Assembly: GCF_002735705.1 (NCBI RefSeq)
Contig: NZ_PDZL01000004.1
Location: 310,001 to 374,000, forward strand
DNA: 64,000 nucleotides
Reading direction: 5' to 3'
Source: Janthinobacterium sp. BJB426
Lineage (GTDB): Bacteria; Pseudomonadota; Gammaproteobacteria; Burkholderiales; Burkholderiaceae_D
Positions 8,909 through 17,529 of this stretch are shown piece by piece. The notes under the pieces are model-generated. The model did no database searches. It had not been told where the DNA came from and worked only from the letters and a program-made list of their open reading frames with translations. Position 1 is the stretch's first letter; every line of letters begins with the position of its first letter. The position numbers and the translations under genes are program-made.

Positions 8909-9676
8909 ATGAAGCAATTGGCGAAATATGGCAGCTTGCAGGGCAAGCGCGTGTTCATCACGGGTGGCGGCAGCGGCATCGGCGAATCCCTGGTGGCGGA
9001 GTTTGCCGCCCAGGGCGCGCTGGTGGCGTTTGTCGATATTGCCGTGGAAGCGAGCGAGGCCCTGTGCCGCCGCCTGGCCGAAGCGGGTCTGGCGGCGCCA
9101 TTGTTCCGCCCTTGCGACATCACGGATATTCCCTCCTTGCAAGCCGTCATGGCCGAACTGGCGGAGACGCTGGGCGACTTCGATATCCTCGTCAACAATG
9201 CCGCCAACGACCAGCGCCACCAGGCGCAGGACGTCACGCTGGAATACTGGAACGAGCGCATTGCGATCAATCAACGTCCCATGTTCTTCACCTGCCAGGC
9301 CGTCTTCGAGGGCATGAAGCGCCAGGGCGGCGGTTCCATTATCAATGTCAGCTCGATATCCTGGCACATGAAGTCGGGCGGCTATCCCGTGTATGCCACC
9401 ACCAAGGCCGCCGTCGTGGGCCTCACGCGGGGCCTGGCGCGCGATTATGGCGCGCACAATATCCGCGTCAACACCGTCACGCCGGGCTGGGTCATGACGC
9501 AGCGCCAGATCGACCTGTGGGTCGACGACGCGGCGGAAGTGGAAATCAAGAAAAGCCAGTGCTTGCCAAGCAAGCTGATGCCACAGGACATCGCCGCCAT
9601 GGTGCTGTTCCTCGCCTCGGACGATGGTGCTATGTGTTCCTCCCAGGAATTCATTGTGGACGCTGGCTGGATCTAA
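8909..9676 (+). CDS. SDR oxidoreductase, probable L-arabinose (pentose) 1-dehydrogenase
   Basis: Classical short-chain dehydrogenase, 255 residues: cofactor motif TGGGSGIG near residue 19, NNAAND, the serine in NVSSIS, and catalytic Y162 and K166 in YATTK. D43 in FVDIA after the second strand suggests preference for NAD+. It most likely oxidises L-arabinose to the 1,4-lactone, the entry step of the non-phosphorylative route; close relatives act on D-xylose or other aldoses. AGGCGGAG before ATG 8909 is the ribosome site. It is the last gene of the catabolic run. A lactonase gene is not present in this window. Confidence 0.8.
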   Translation: MKQLAKYGSLQGKRVFITGGGSGIGESLVAEFAAQGALVAFVDIAVEASEALCRRLAEAGLAAPLFRPCDITDIPSLQAVMAELAETLGDFDILVNNAANDQRHQAQDVTLEYWNERIAINQRPMFFTCQAVFEGMKRQGGGSIINVSSISWHMKSGGYPVYATTKAAVVGLTRGLARDYGAHNIRVNTVTPGWVMTQRQIDLWVDDAAEVEIKKSQCLPSKLMPQDIAAMVLFLASDDGAMCSSQEFIVDAGWI

Positions 9677-9783
9677 GCCTTAGCGCATCGTTCAATCCGC
9701 GCCGGGACTGACCGGCACCTCCGATCTAGAAATACCCTCTTGCCGCCCCAACCCCGCGGCAGGAGAGGCATCGCCATTCCATC

Positions 9784-9810
9784 GCCGGGTTGATCCCGGC
9801 CCTTGCTTTT
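9784..9810 (+). terminator. Hairpin with T-run before the GH51 gene
   Basis: GCCGGG-TTGAT-CCCGGC (9784-9800) is a perfect 6-bp stem with a 5-nt loop followed by CCTTGCTTTT, resembling a weak rho-independent terminator for the catabolic operon. A smaller stem, TGCCGC/GCGGCA, lies at 9741-9761. The T-rich end is only about 20 bases before the GH51 start, so partial read-through or attenuation is possible. Confidence 0.5.
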
Positions 9811-9831
9811 CACTCAAAAACAGGAGACAGC

Positions 9832-11379
9832 ATGAAACTCATCCATACCAGCATCGTGGCCCTCAGCCTTGCCATGGCCGGCAGCGCCTTTGCCGCGCCC
9901 GTCAGTGTCACCATCGACGTGGCCAAGCCCGGTTCCGTGATCAACAAGAACGTGTACGGCCAGTTCGCCGAACACCTGGGGACCGGTATCTATGAAGGCA
10001 TGTGGGTGGGGCCGGAGTCCAGCATTTCGAATACCAAGGGCTGGCGCAACGATGTGCTGGGCGCGCTGAAACAGTTGCACGTGCCCTTGGTCCGCTGGCC
10101 GGGCGGCTGCTTTGCCGATGAATACCACTGGAAGGATGGCATCGGCGCGCGCGAGAAGCGTCCGACCAAGGTCAACACCAACTGGGGCGGCGTGGAAGAA
10201 TCGAACGCCGTTGGCACGCACGAATTCTTCGACCTGGCCGAGCTGCTGGGCGCGCAAACCTATATCAACGGCAACCTCGGGTCCGGTACGCCGCAGGAAA
10301 TGTCCGAATGGCTCGAATACATGACCTCGGACAGCAAATCGACCCTGGCCGAACTGCGCCGCAAGAATGGCCGCGCCCAGCCGTATAAAGTCGATTACTT
10401 TGGCATCGGCAATGAAGCCTGGGGTTGCGGCGGCAATATGCGCCCGCAGTATTACGCCGACCTGTACAAGCACTATCACACCTTCATGAAGACGCCGGAA
10501 AGCGCGCGCCCGAAATTCATCGCCAGCGGCGGCAATGACGACGACATCAGCTGGTCCAGCACCCTGAGCCGCGAAATCAAGCCGAACATGATGGACGCCA
10601 TCAGTTTCCACTACTACACGGTACCGACCGGCGTATGGGAAAAGAAGGGCGCCGCCACAGGCTTTGGCGAAAATGAGTGGATTTCCACCCTGAGCCGCAC
10701 CCTGCGCATCGATAGTTTGATCAAGAACAATATCGCCGCCATCGACAAGAACGATCCCTCGAAAAAGACGGGCTTGTACGTCGATGAATGGGGCACCTGG
10801 TACGACGTCGAGCCGGGCACCAACACGGGCTTTTTGTTCCAGCAAAACAGTTTGCGCGATGCGCTGGTCGCCGCCTTGAACTTCAATATTTTCCACGCCC
10901 ACGCGGACCGGGTGCGCATGACGAATATCGCGCAAATGGTCAACGTGCTGCAGGCGATGATCATCACGGACAAGGACAAATATTTCCTCACGCCCACGTA
11001 TCACGCGTTTGAAATGTACGTGCCGTTCCAGGATGCCACCTCGCTGCCGGTCGCCATCAGTGGCAATGGCAAATACAGCCTGGGCAAGGTCAGCATTCCT
11101 GAAGTGAGCGCCTCGGCCGCGCGCGGCAAGGATGGCAAGGTGTACTTGTCGCTGGTCAATACGAACCCGCACAAGGCCGTCGATGTGAGCGTGGCGCTGG
11201 CGGGCAAGCAAGTGGCCAGCGTGACAGGTCGCGTGCTGACCGCAGGCAAGATGGATGCCGTCAACAGCTTTGCGCAACCGCAAGCCGTGCAACCGGTGGC
11301 GTTTAATGCCAAGGCGCAAGGCGGCAAGCTGACCGTGTCGGTGCCCGCCAAGGCCGTGGTGGTGGTGGCGGTCGAATAA
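9832..11379 (+). CDS. Exported alpha-L-arabinofuranosidase, GH51
   Basis: Protein of 515 residues beginning with a clear signal peptide (positive MKLIHTS, hydrophobic core, cleavage after AGSAFA), so it works in the periplasm or outside the cell. The (beta/alpha)8 barrel has acid/base E195 in GIGNEAWGCGG and nucleophile E319 in LYVDEWGTW, the GH51 signature pair; a beta-sandwich domain follows. It removes terminal alpha-L-arabinofuranosyl groups from arabinan or arabinoxylan. ATG 9832 is chosen because CAGGAGAC precedes it; an in-frame ATG at 9790 would lengthen the signal region without a ribosome site. The next two genes are also exported arabinan enzymes. Confidence 0.93.
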   Translation: MKLIHTSIVALSLAMAGSAFAAPVSVTIDVAKPGSVINKNVYGQFAEHLGTGIYEGMWVGPESSISNTKGWRNDVLGALKQLHVPLVRWPGGCFADEYHWKDGIGAREKRPTKVNTNWGGVEESNAVGTHEFFDLAELLGAQTYINGNLGSGTPQEMSEWLEYMTSDSKSTLAELRRKNGRAQPYKVDYFGIGNEAWGCGGNMRPQYYADLYKHYHTFMKTPESARPKFIASGGNDDDISWSSTLSREIKPNMMDAISFHYYTVPTGVWEKKGAATGFGENEWISTLSRTLRIDSLIKNNIAAIDKNDPSKKTGLYVDEWGTWYDVEPGTNTGFLFQQNSLRDALVAALNFNIFHAHADRVRMTNIAQMVNVLQAMIITDKDKYFLTPTYHAFEMYVPFQDATSLPVAISGNGKYSLGKVSIPEVSASAARGKDGKVYLSLVNTNPHKAVDVSVALAGKQVASVTGRVLTAGKMDAVNSFAQPQAVQPVAFNAKAQGGKLTVSVPAKAVVVVAVE

Positions 11380-11399
11380 ACCTGCCGATTTTGATATAT

Positions 11400-11428
11400 C
11401 CAGCCGGCCCGCATGACGGGCCGGCTGG
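11400..11428 (+). terminator. Strong intercistronic hairpin between GH51 and GH43 genes
   Basis: CCAGCCGGCCCG (11400-11411) pairs perfectly with CGGGCCGGCTGG (11417-11428) around the loop CATGA, a 12-bp GC-rich stem. There is no T-run after it, so it is better read as an RNA-stabilising or expression-setting structure inside the operon than as a full terminator. Confidence 0.6.
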
Positions 11429-11444
11429 TCATGTGGAGAACACG

Positions 11445-12470
11445 ATGCGATTTTCGATAACGATGGCCTTGGCGGCCATGCTTGCCCTCAGTCCCGTCCA
11501 GGCGAGCCAGGTCAGCGTGCACGACCCCGTGATGGCCAAGGAAGGCGACACGTATTATTTGTACAGCACGGGTCCCGGCATCACCTTTTACAGTTCGAAA
11601 AACATGGTCGACTGGCAGCCGGAAGGGCGCATCTTCGCGGGCCAACCGACCTGGGCAAAAACAGCTGCTCCCAGCTTTGACGACCATATCTGGGCGCCCG
11701 ACGTGCAATTTCACGACGGTAAATATTATCTGTACTACTCGGTATCCGGCTTCGGCAAGAACACGTCCGGCATCGGCGTGACCGTCAACACGACCTTGAA
11801 CCCCCGCTCGCCCGACTACCGCTGGGTGGACCAGGGCATGCTGCTGCAGTCCGTGCCCGAGCGCGACGAGTGGAATGCCATCGATTCGAACATCATCACC
11901 GACGCGAAGGGCACGCCGTGGATGTCGTTCGGCTCGTTCTGGAATGGCATCAAGCTGGTGAAACTCAACAAAGACTGGACTCGTATTGCGGAACCGCAAG
12001 AGTGGCACTCGCTGGCCCGCCGCGTGCCCCTGCCGCCAAGGGCAGGCGAATTCAAGCCAGCGCCCGAGGAAATTGAGGCGCCGTTCATCTTCCAGCACGG
12101 CAACGATTACTTCCTCTTTGTGTCCTGGGGCTTGTGCTGCCAGAAGGAAAAAAGCACCTATCACCTGGCCGTGGGTCGCTCCAGGAGCGTGACGGGACCG
12201 TACCTGGACAAGGATGGCCGCGACATGGCGCAGGGCGGCGGCACGGTGCTGCTGCAGGGCGACAAGGATTGGAAGGGCCTGGGCCACAACAGCGCCTACA
12301 CGTTTGACGGCAAGGATTACCTGGTGCTGCACGCGTATGAGACGGCGGACAATTATTTGCAGAAGCTCAAGATCCTGCCCATGACGTGGGACAAGGATGG
12401 CTGGCCGCGGGTCGATGCGCGCGACTTGAACCGCTACCAGAGCCGCCAATTGCCGGCTGCCCAACCCTAA
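11445..12470 (+). CDS. Exported GH43 endo-1,5-alpha-L-arabinanase
   Basis: 341 residues with a signal peptide (MRFSITMALAAMLALSPVQA). GH43 propeller with D in SVHDPVM, D in AIDSNII and E in IEAPFIF. The motifs HIWAPDV, YYLYYSVS and VSWGLCC are those of the arabinanase group (AbnA-like) that cuts alpha-1,5-linked arabinan chains internally. ATG 11445 has GGAGA at 11435-11439; an in-frame ATG at 11391 would put 18 polar residues before the signal peptide. It makes oligomers for the GH51 and GH127 enzymes encoded on either side. Confidence 0.88.
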   Translation: MRFSITMALAAMLALSPVQASQVSVHDPVMAKEGDTYYLYSTGPGITFYSSKNMVDWQPEGRIFAGQPTWAKTAAPSFDDHIWAPDVQFHDGKYYLYYSVSGFGKNTSGIGVTVNTTLNPRSPDYRWVDQGMLLQSVPERDEWNAIDSNIITDAKGTPWMSFGSFWNGIKLVKLNKDWTRIAEPQEWHSLARRVPLPPRAGEFKPAPEEIEAPFIFQHGNDYFLFVSWGLCCQKEKSTYHLAVGRSRSVTGPYLDKDGRDMAQGGGTVLLQGDKDWKGLGHNSAYTFDGKDYLVLHAYETADNYLQKLKILPMTWDKDGWPRVDARDLNRYQSRQLPAAQP

Positions 12471-12479
12471 GGGCGCACC

Positions 12480-14837
12480 ATGTACAAGACCGTGTTGATG
12501 CTGGCGCTGGCCGCCAGCGGCCTTGCCACGCCTGTCCTGCAGGCAGCCGAACTGTTTCCTCTCGCATCCGTGCGCTTGAACGCGGGGCCGTTTCTCGACG
12601 CACAGACGACGGATTTGCACTATTTGCTGGCTTTCGAGCCGGACAAATTGCTGGCGCCGTTTCGCCGCGAGGCGGGCTTGCCGCCAATCCAGCCCAGCTA
12701 TGGCAACTGGGAGTCGACGGGTCTCGATGGGCATTTGGGCGGGCATTACCTGTCCGCGCTGGCGCTGATGGTGGCGTCCACGGGCGATGCGCAGGCGCGC
12801 GAACGCCTGAACTATGTGGTGGCGGAACTGAAGAAATGCCAGGACGCCAATGGCAATGGTTATCTGGGCGGCATTCCCGATGGCAATGCCGCCTGGCAAG
12901 CCATCGCCAAGGGAGAGTTGCAGGCGGATACCTTCTCCGTCAATGGTAAATGGGTGCCGTGGTACAACCTGCACAAGGTATTTGCGGGCTTGCGCGACGC
13001 GTACCAGTACGCCGGCAATCTTGAAGCGAAGGCCATGCTGATCGCCTTGTCGGACTGGGCCGTGAAACTGTCGGGGTCCTTGAGCGATGAGCAGATGCAA
13101 GCCATGCTGCGCGCCGAGCACGGCGGCATGAACGAAGTGCTGGCCGACGTCTACACGATGACGGGCGACCAGCGCTACCTGGACCTGGCCGTGCGTTTTT
13201 CGCACCAGGAGGTCTTGCAACCTTTGGTGGCGGGGCAAGACAAGCTGACGGGCTTGCATGCGAATACGCAAATCCCAAAGGTGATCGGTTTCGAGCGCAT
13301 CGGCGCGCTGACGGGCCGGCGCGACTGGCAGCAGGCGGCGCAATTCTTTTGGCAAACTGTGCACGACAAGCGCACGGTGGCCATCGGCGGCAATAGCGTC
13401 AAGGAACATTTTCATGACGAGCACGATTTTTCTTCGATGGTGGAAGAGGTCGAAGGGCCGGAGACGTGCAACACCTACAATATGCTCAAGCTCACGCAGC
13501 AGCTGTTTCGCCGCGATGAGCAGGTCAAATACACGGATTACTACGAGCGCGCCCTGTACAACCATATCCTGTCGTCGCAGCGCCCGGGCACGGGTGGCTT
13601 CGTGTATTTCACGCCCATGCGCCCGAACCACTACCGCGTGTATTCGCAAGTGGACAAGGGCATGTGGTGCTGCGTGGGTTCCGGCATCGAAAGCCAGGCC
13701 AAATATGGCGAGTTCATCTACGCGCATGACGGCGACGCCCTGTACGTGAACCTGTTCATGGCGTCCACCCTGGACTGGGCACAGCAGGGCGTCAAGATCG
13801 TGCAATCGACCCAGTTTCCCGACCAGGACACGACGCGCATCAAGGTGCTGGGAAATAAAACCTTCAGCATGAAGATACGCTACCCGCAGTGGGTAGCCAA
13901 GGGCAAGTTGCGCGTCAAACTCAATGGCAAGTCCCTGCGGGTGAACGGCGCGCCGGGCGAGTATGTGACGATCACGCGCGCCTGGAAAGCGGGCGACACG
14001 GTCGACGTGGTGCTGCCGATGACGACGCGCCTGGAACAGATGCCGGACCAGTCGAATTACTACGCCGTGCTGCACGGCCCCATCGTGCTGGCCGCCAGGA
14101 CGCAGCCGTTTGCGAATGAACAACTGAACTATTTTGCGGACGACTCGCGCATGGGCCATATCGCCCAGGGGCAAGTGTGTCCGCTGGAATCGTCGCCGCT
14201 GTTCGTCAGCGACACAAAAGAGTTCATGCACAAGATCAAACCCGTGAAGGGCCAGCCGCTGACATTCACGGCGCCCGGCTTGATCCAGGGCAAGGATGCG
14301 GCGACGATCAAACTGATCCCGTTCTTCCGCCTGCATGACTCGCGCTACATGCTGTACTGGCCCGTGTCCACGTCCGCCAGGCTGGCGCAGCTGCAGGAAT
14401 CCACGCGCCAGGCGGAATCCGAGCGCCTGGCGCTCGACGCGCAAACCATCGACCAGGTGGCACCGGGACAACAGCAGCCCGAGTCCGACCATTTCTTCCA
14501 GGCCGAAGGCGGAGAAAACGGCGTCAACAAGGGCCGGCACTGGCGCCATGCGACGGGCTGGTTCAGCTATGAATTGAGCGACCCGCAAGCCGAGGCGAGG
14601 ATATTGCGCCTGACCCTCTCTACCCTCGATGCGGGCAGGACCTTCGACGTGCTGGTGAACGGCACGAAGCTGCAGACGGTTGCCGTGACGGCCGATGCGC
14701 CGCAGGAATTGCATACGCTCGATATCGCCATTCCCAAGGCGCTGGTGGCGGCGGAGAACGGCAAGCTGGTCGTGAAATTTGTCGCCGGCAAGGATTCCGT
14801 GGCGGGCGGCCTGTACGGGCTGCGCTTGCTGCGCTGA
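12480..14837 (+). CDS. Exported GH127-type beta-L-arabinofuranosidase (DUF1680 family)
   Basis: 785 residues with a signal peptide ending near VLQAAE. The (alpha/alpha)6 barrel family has an unusual zinc-bound cysteine nucleophile. The expected residues are present: E328 and C330 in GPETCNTYN and the pair C397-C398 in MWCCVGSG, matching the Glu/Cys/Cys/Cys set of Bifidobacterium HypBA1. The enzyme releases L-arabinose from beta-L-arabinofuranosides such as those on hydroxyproline-rich plant proteins or in pectin side chains. Related GH146 enzymes share these residues, so the exact family number is uncertain. ATG 12480 lies 9 bases after the GH43 stop and overlaps no other gene. Confidence 0.88.
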   Translation: MYKTVLMLALAASGLATPVLQAAELFPLASVRLNAGPFLDAQTTDLHYLLAFEPDKLLAPFRREAGLPPIQPSYGNWESTGLDGHLGGHYLSALALMVASTGDAQARERLNYVVAELKKCQDANGNGYLGGIPDGNAAWQAIAKGELQADTFSVNGKWVPWYNLHKVFAGLRDAYQYAGNLEAKAMLIALSDWAVKLSGSLSDEQMQAMLRAEHGGMNEVLADVYTMTGDQRYLDLAVRFSHQEVLQPLVAGQDKLTGLHANTQIPKVIGFERIGALTGRRDWQQAAQFFWQTVHDKRTVAIGGNSVKEHFHDEHDFSSMVEEVEGPETCNTYNMLKLTQQLFRRDEQVKYTDYYERALYNHILSSQRPGTGGFVYFTPMRPNHYRVYSQVDKGMWCCVGSGIESQAKYGEFIYAHDGDALYVNLFMASTLDWAQQGVKIVQSTQFPDQDTTRIKVLGNKTFSMKIRYPQWVAKGKLRVKLNGKSLRVNGAPGEYVTITRAWKAGDTVDVVLPMTTRLEQMPDQSNYYAVLHGPIVLAARTQPFANEQLNYFADDSRMGHIAQGQVCPLESSPLFVSDTKEFMHKIKPVKGQPLTFTAPGLIQGKDAATIKLIPFFRLHDSRYMLYWPVSTSARLAQLQESTRQAESERLALDAQTIDQVAPGQQQPESDHFFQAEGGENGVNKGRHWRHATGWFSYELSDPQAEARILRLTLSTLDAGRTFDVLVNGTKLQTVAVTADAPQELHTLDIAIPKALVAAENGKLVVKFVAGKDSVAGGLYGLRLLR

Positions 14838-14868
14838 GTCGCAGGAACGGGCAAGGACGCCATCCAGT

Positions 14869-14935
14869 GATACGCAAATCGGTATCGCAAGCGAAAAAGA
14901 ATTGATTGGATGGCTATGTTGCTTTCTCCTACCAT
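14869..14935 (+). promoter_or_regulatory. Predicted LysR-type operator and promoter of the arabinose ABC operon
   Basis: GATACG-CAAATC-GGTATC (14869-14886), ATTGATTGGA (14901-14910), -35-like TTGGAT (14906-14911) and -10-like TACCAT (14930-14935). Order and spacing copy the promoter at 4425-4491. The rest of the leader up to 15003 is A-rich with no further hairpin. Confidence 0.6.
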
Positions 14936-15003
14936 GGGTTCATAAAAAACCGCCCATCCGGCATCCGGCTGTGATGGTATTCCAAAAAAAACTGGAGACA
15001 AGA

Positions 15004-15966
15004 ATGAAATTGACACGCCGCACACTCCTCGCCAGCGCCATGCTGCTCGCACTGTCCGCTACTTCTTCCGCTTTCGCCGCCAAGCCCCTCGTCATGGGCT
15101 TTTCGCAGGTAGGCGCCGAGAGCGAATGGCGCACCGCCAATACCGTCTCCATCAAGGATGCTGCCAAGAAAGACGGCGTCACCCTGAAATTTGCTGATGC
15201 GCAGCAAAAGCAGGAAAACCAGGTCAAGGCGCTGCGTTCGTTCATCGCGCAAAAAGTCGACGTGATCGCCTTCTCGCCCGTCGTTGAATCGGGCTGGGAT
15301 ACCGTCTTGCGTGAAGCCAAGGCTGCCAAGATTCCCGTCATCCTGACGGACCGCGCCGTCAACGTGGCCGACAAATCGCTGTACGTGACCTTCATCGGTT
15401 CCGACTTCGTGGAAGAGGGCCGCCGCGCCGGCCAATGGCTGCTCGAGCACGCCAAGAAAACCCCCGATGCCACCCTGAACATCGTCGAGCTGCAAGGCAC
15501 GGTCGGCTCTGCACCTGCCATCGACCGCAAGGCCGGTTTCCTGGAAGTCATCGGCAAGAATCCGAAGATGAAGATCATCCGTTCGCAAACGGGCGACTTT
15601 ACGCGCGCCAAGGGCAAGGAAGTGATGGAAGCGTTCCTGAAGGCGGAAGGCAAGAAGATCAACGTGCTGTACGCGCACAATGACGACATGGCCATCGGCG
15701 CCATCCAGGCCATCGAAGAAGCGGGCATGAAACCGGGCAAGGACATCATCATCATTTCGATCGATGGCGTCAAAGGCGCGTTCGAGGCCATGATCGCCGG
15801 CAAGCTGAATGTCACCGTGGAATGCAGCCCGCTACTGGGCCCGCAACTGATGTCGATTGCCCGCGATGTGGTGGCCGGCAAACCCGTGCCGGCGCGCATC
15901 ACGACGGTGGAAGGCGTGTTCCCTGCCGAGGTGGCAGCCAAGGAATTCCCGAACCGTAAGTACTAA
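15004..15966 (+). CDS. ytfQ: Periplasmic sugar-binding protein of YtfQ/AraU type
   Basis: 320 residues with a signal peptide (MKLTRRTLLASAML, cleavage near SSAFA). Periplasmic binding protein of the ribose/galactose type: GFSQVGAESEWR at the mature N-terminus, then QVKALRSFIAQKVDVIAFSP, VILTDRAV and HNDDMAIGAIQAIEEAG. These phrases are typical of YtfQ, the galactofuranose-binding protein of E. coli, and of related arabinose transporters. In this locus L-arabinose is the likely ligand. ATG 15004 has GGAGACAAGA before it. The three following genes supply the ATPase and two permeases. Confidence 0.88.
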   Translation: MKLTRRTLLASAMLLALSATSSAFAAKPLVMGFSQVGAESEWRTANTVSIKDAAKKDGVTLKFADAQQKQENQVKALRSFIAQKVDVIAFSPVVESGWDTVLREAKAAKIPVILTDRAVNVADKSLYVTFIGSDFVEEGRRAGQWLLEHAKKTPDATLNIVELQGTVGSAPAIDRKAGFLEVIGKNPKMKIIRSQTGDFTRAKGKEVMEAFLKAEGKKINVLYAHNDDMAIGAIQAIEEAGMKPGKDIIIISIDGVKGAFEAMIAGKLNVTVECSPLLGPQLMSIARDVVAGKPVPARITTVEGVFPAEVAAKEFPNRKY

Positions 15967-15975
15967 GCTTGCCGC

Positions 15976-17529
15976 ATGATGAACACGCAAGCGCAACACA
16001 ATGCCGCGCCAGCTCCCTTGCTGGAGTTGCGCGGCATCAGCAAGTCTTTTCCCGGCGTCAAAGCCCTCAGCGACGTAGCCCTGCGCCTGTATCCGGGTGA
16101 AGTGCATACCTTGATGGGGCAAAATGGCGCCGGGAAATCGACCCTGATCAAGGTGCTGACGGGCGTCTACACGCCCGACAGCGGCCAGATTTTGCTCGAT
16201 GGCAAGCCCATTGCGCCCGCGTCCACCTCGGATGCCCAGGGACTGGGCATCAGCACCGTGTACCAGGAAGTCAATCTGTGCCCGAACCTGTCGGTGGCGG
16301 AAAACATCTTTATCGGCCGCTACCCGCGCCGCTTTGGCGCCCGTTTTGGCCCGATTGACTGGCGTTCCATGCAGCAACAGGCGCGTGCCTTGCTGCAGCA
16401 ATTGCAGATCGATATCGATGTCACGGCGCAACTGTCCAGCTTTCCGCTGGCCATCCAGCAAATGGTGGCCATTTCGCGCGCGCTGAACATTTCGGCCCGC
16501 GTGCTGATCCTTGACGAACCCACGTCCAGCCTGGACGAGGCGGAAGTCAATCTGCTGTTTTCCGTGCTGCGCCGCCTGCGCGAGCAGGGCATGGCGATTC
16601 TGTTCGTCACCCACTTCCTTGACCAGACCTACGCCATTTCCGACCGCATCACCGTCATGCGCAATGGCGAGCGCGAGGGAGAGTATGCGTGCAGCGAGCT
16701 GTCGCGCCTGGCGCTGGTCAATAAAATGATCGGCGTGGCGGCCGACACCGTGGCGCAAGAGCTTGATCTGGCGCAAGACGCGGGCGCCGCCAGCTTTGGT
16801 CCGACCGTGCTCGAAGCGCAGGGACTGGGCCGCAAGGGTGCCTTGCTGCCCATGGATTTCCACATCCGACAGGGTGAACTGCTGGGCCTGGCCGGCTTGC
16901 TCGGCTCGGGCCGCACGGAATTGGCGCGTTTGCTGTTCGGCGCCGACAAGGCTGACTCCGGTTCCATCACCATGCAAGGCAAGGCACGCCAGTTCAACGT
17001 GCCGCGCGATGCGATTGCCCGGGATATCGGCTTTTGCTCGGAAGACCGCAAGCACGAGGGCGCGATTTTGTCGCTGTCCGTGCGCGAAAACATCATATTG
17101 GCCTTGCAGGCCCGCACGGGCTTGCTGCGCGCCATTCCGTTCAAACGCCAGCAGGCGCTGGCCGATGAATATGTGAAAGCGCTCGGCATCAAGACGGCCA
17201 GCATCGAAACGCCGATCGGCAGCCTGTCGGGCGGCAATCAACAAAAGGCCTTGCTGGCGCGCTGGCTGGTGACCTCGCCGGCCATGCTGATTCTCGATGA
17301 ACCGACGCGCGGCATCGACGTGCGCGCCAAGCAGGAAATCATGAGCTATGTGGGCAAACTCTGCCGCAAGGGCATGGCCATCCTGTTCATCTCGTCCGAA
17401 TTGCCGGAAGTGCTGCGCTGCAGCGATCGTATCCTGGTCATGCGCGACCGCAAGGCCTGCGGCGACTATGCGCGCGGCGAGCTGGACGACAGCTCCGTGC
17501 TGCAAGTGATTGCCGGAGACGCCACATGA
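15976..17529 (+). CDS. ytfR: Sugar ABC transporter ATP-binding protein (two-domain, YtfR type)
   Basis: 517 residues with two ABC cassettes. The first has Walker A GQNGAGKST and Walker B LILDEPTS; the second has the altered Walker A GLLGSGRTE usual in this family, signature [14 protein letters not shown] and LILDEPTRG. It drives uptake through the two permeases encoded next. Start is ATG 15976 or the adjacent ATG 15979; no strong ribosome site is visible. Its TGA overlaps the ATG of the next gene (17526-17529). Confidence 0.92.
   Translation: MMNTQAQHNAAPAPLLELRGISKSFPGVKALSDVALRLYPGEVHTLMGQNGAGKSTLIKVLTGVYTPDSGQILLDGKPIAPASTSDAQGLGISTVYQEVNLCPNLSVAENIFIGRYPRRFGARFGPIDWRSMQQQARALLQQLQIDIDVTAQLSSFPLAIQQMVAISRALNISARVLILDEPTSSLDEAEVNLLFSVLRRLREQGMAILFVTHFLDQTYAISDRITVMRNGEREGEYACSELSRLALVNKMIGVAADTVAQELDLAQDAGAASFGPTVLEAQGLGRKGALLPMDFHIRQGELLGLAGLLGSGRTELARLLFGADKADSGSITMQGKARQFNVPRDAIARDIGFCSEDRKHEGAILSLSVRENIILALQARTGLLRAIPFKRQQALADEYVKALGIKTASIETPIGSLSGGNQQKALLARWLVTSPAMLILDEPTRGIDVRAKQEIMSYVGKLCRKGMAILFISSELPEVLRCSDRILVMRDRKACGDYARGELDDSSVLQVIAGDAT

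Noticed and set aside
11001-14714. 1237-residue open frame on the minus strand
   Set aside because: It spans parts of three recognised hydrolase genes on the other strand, has no domain I recognise and is low in complexity.
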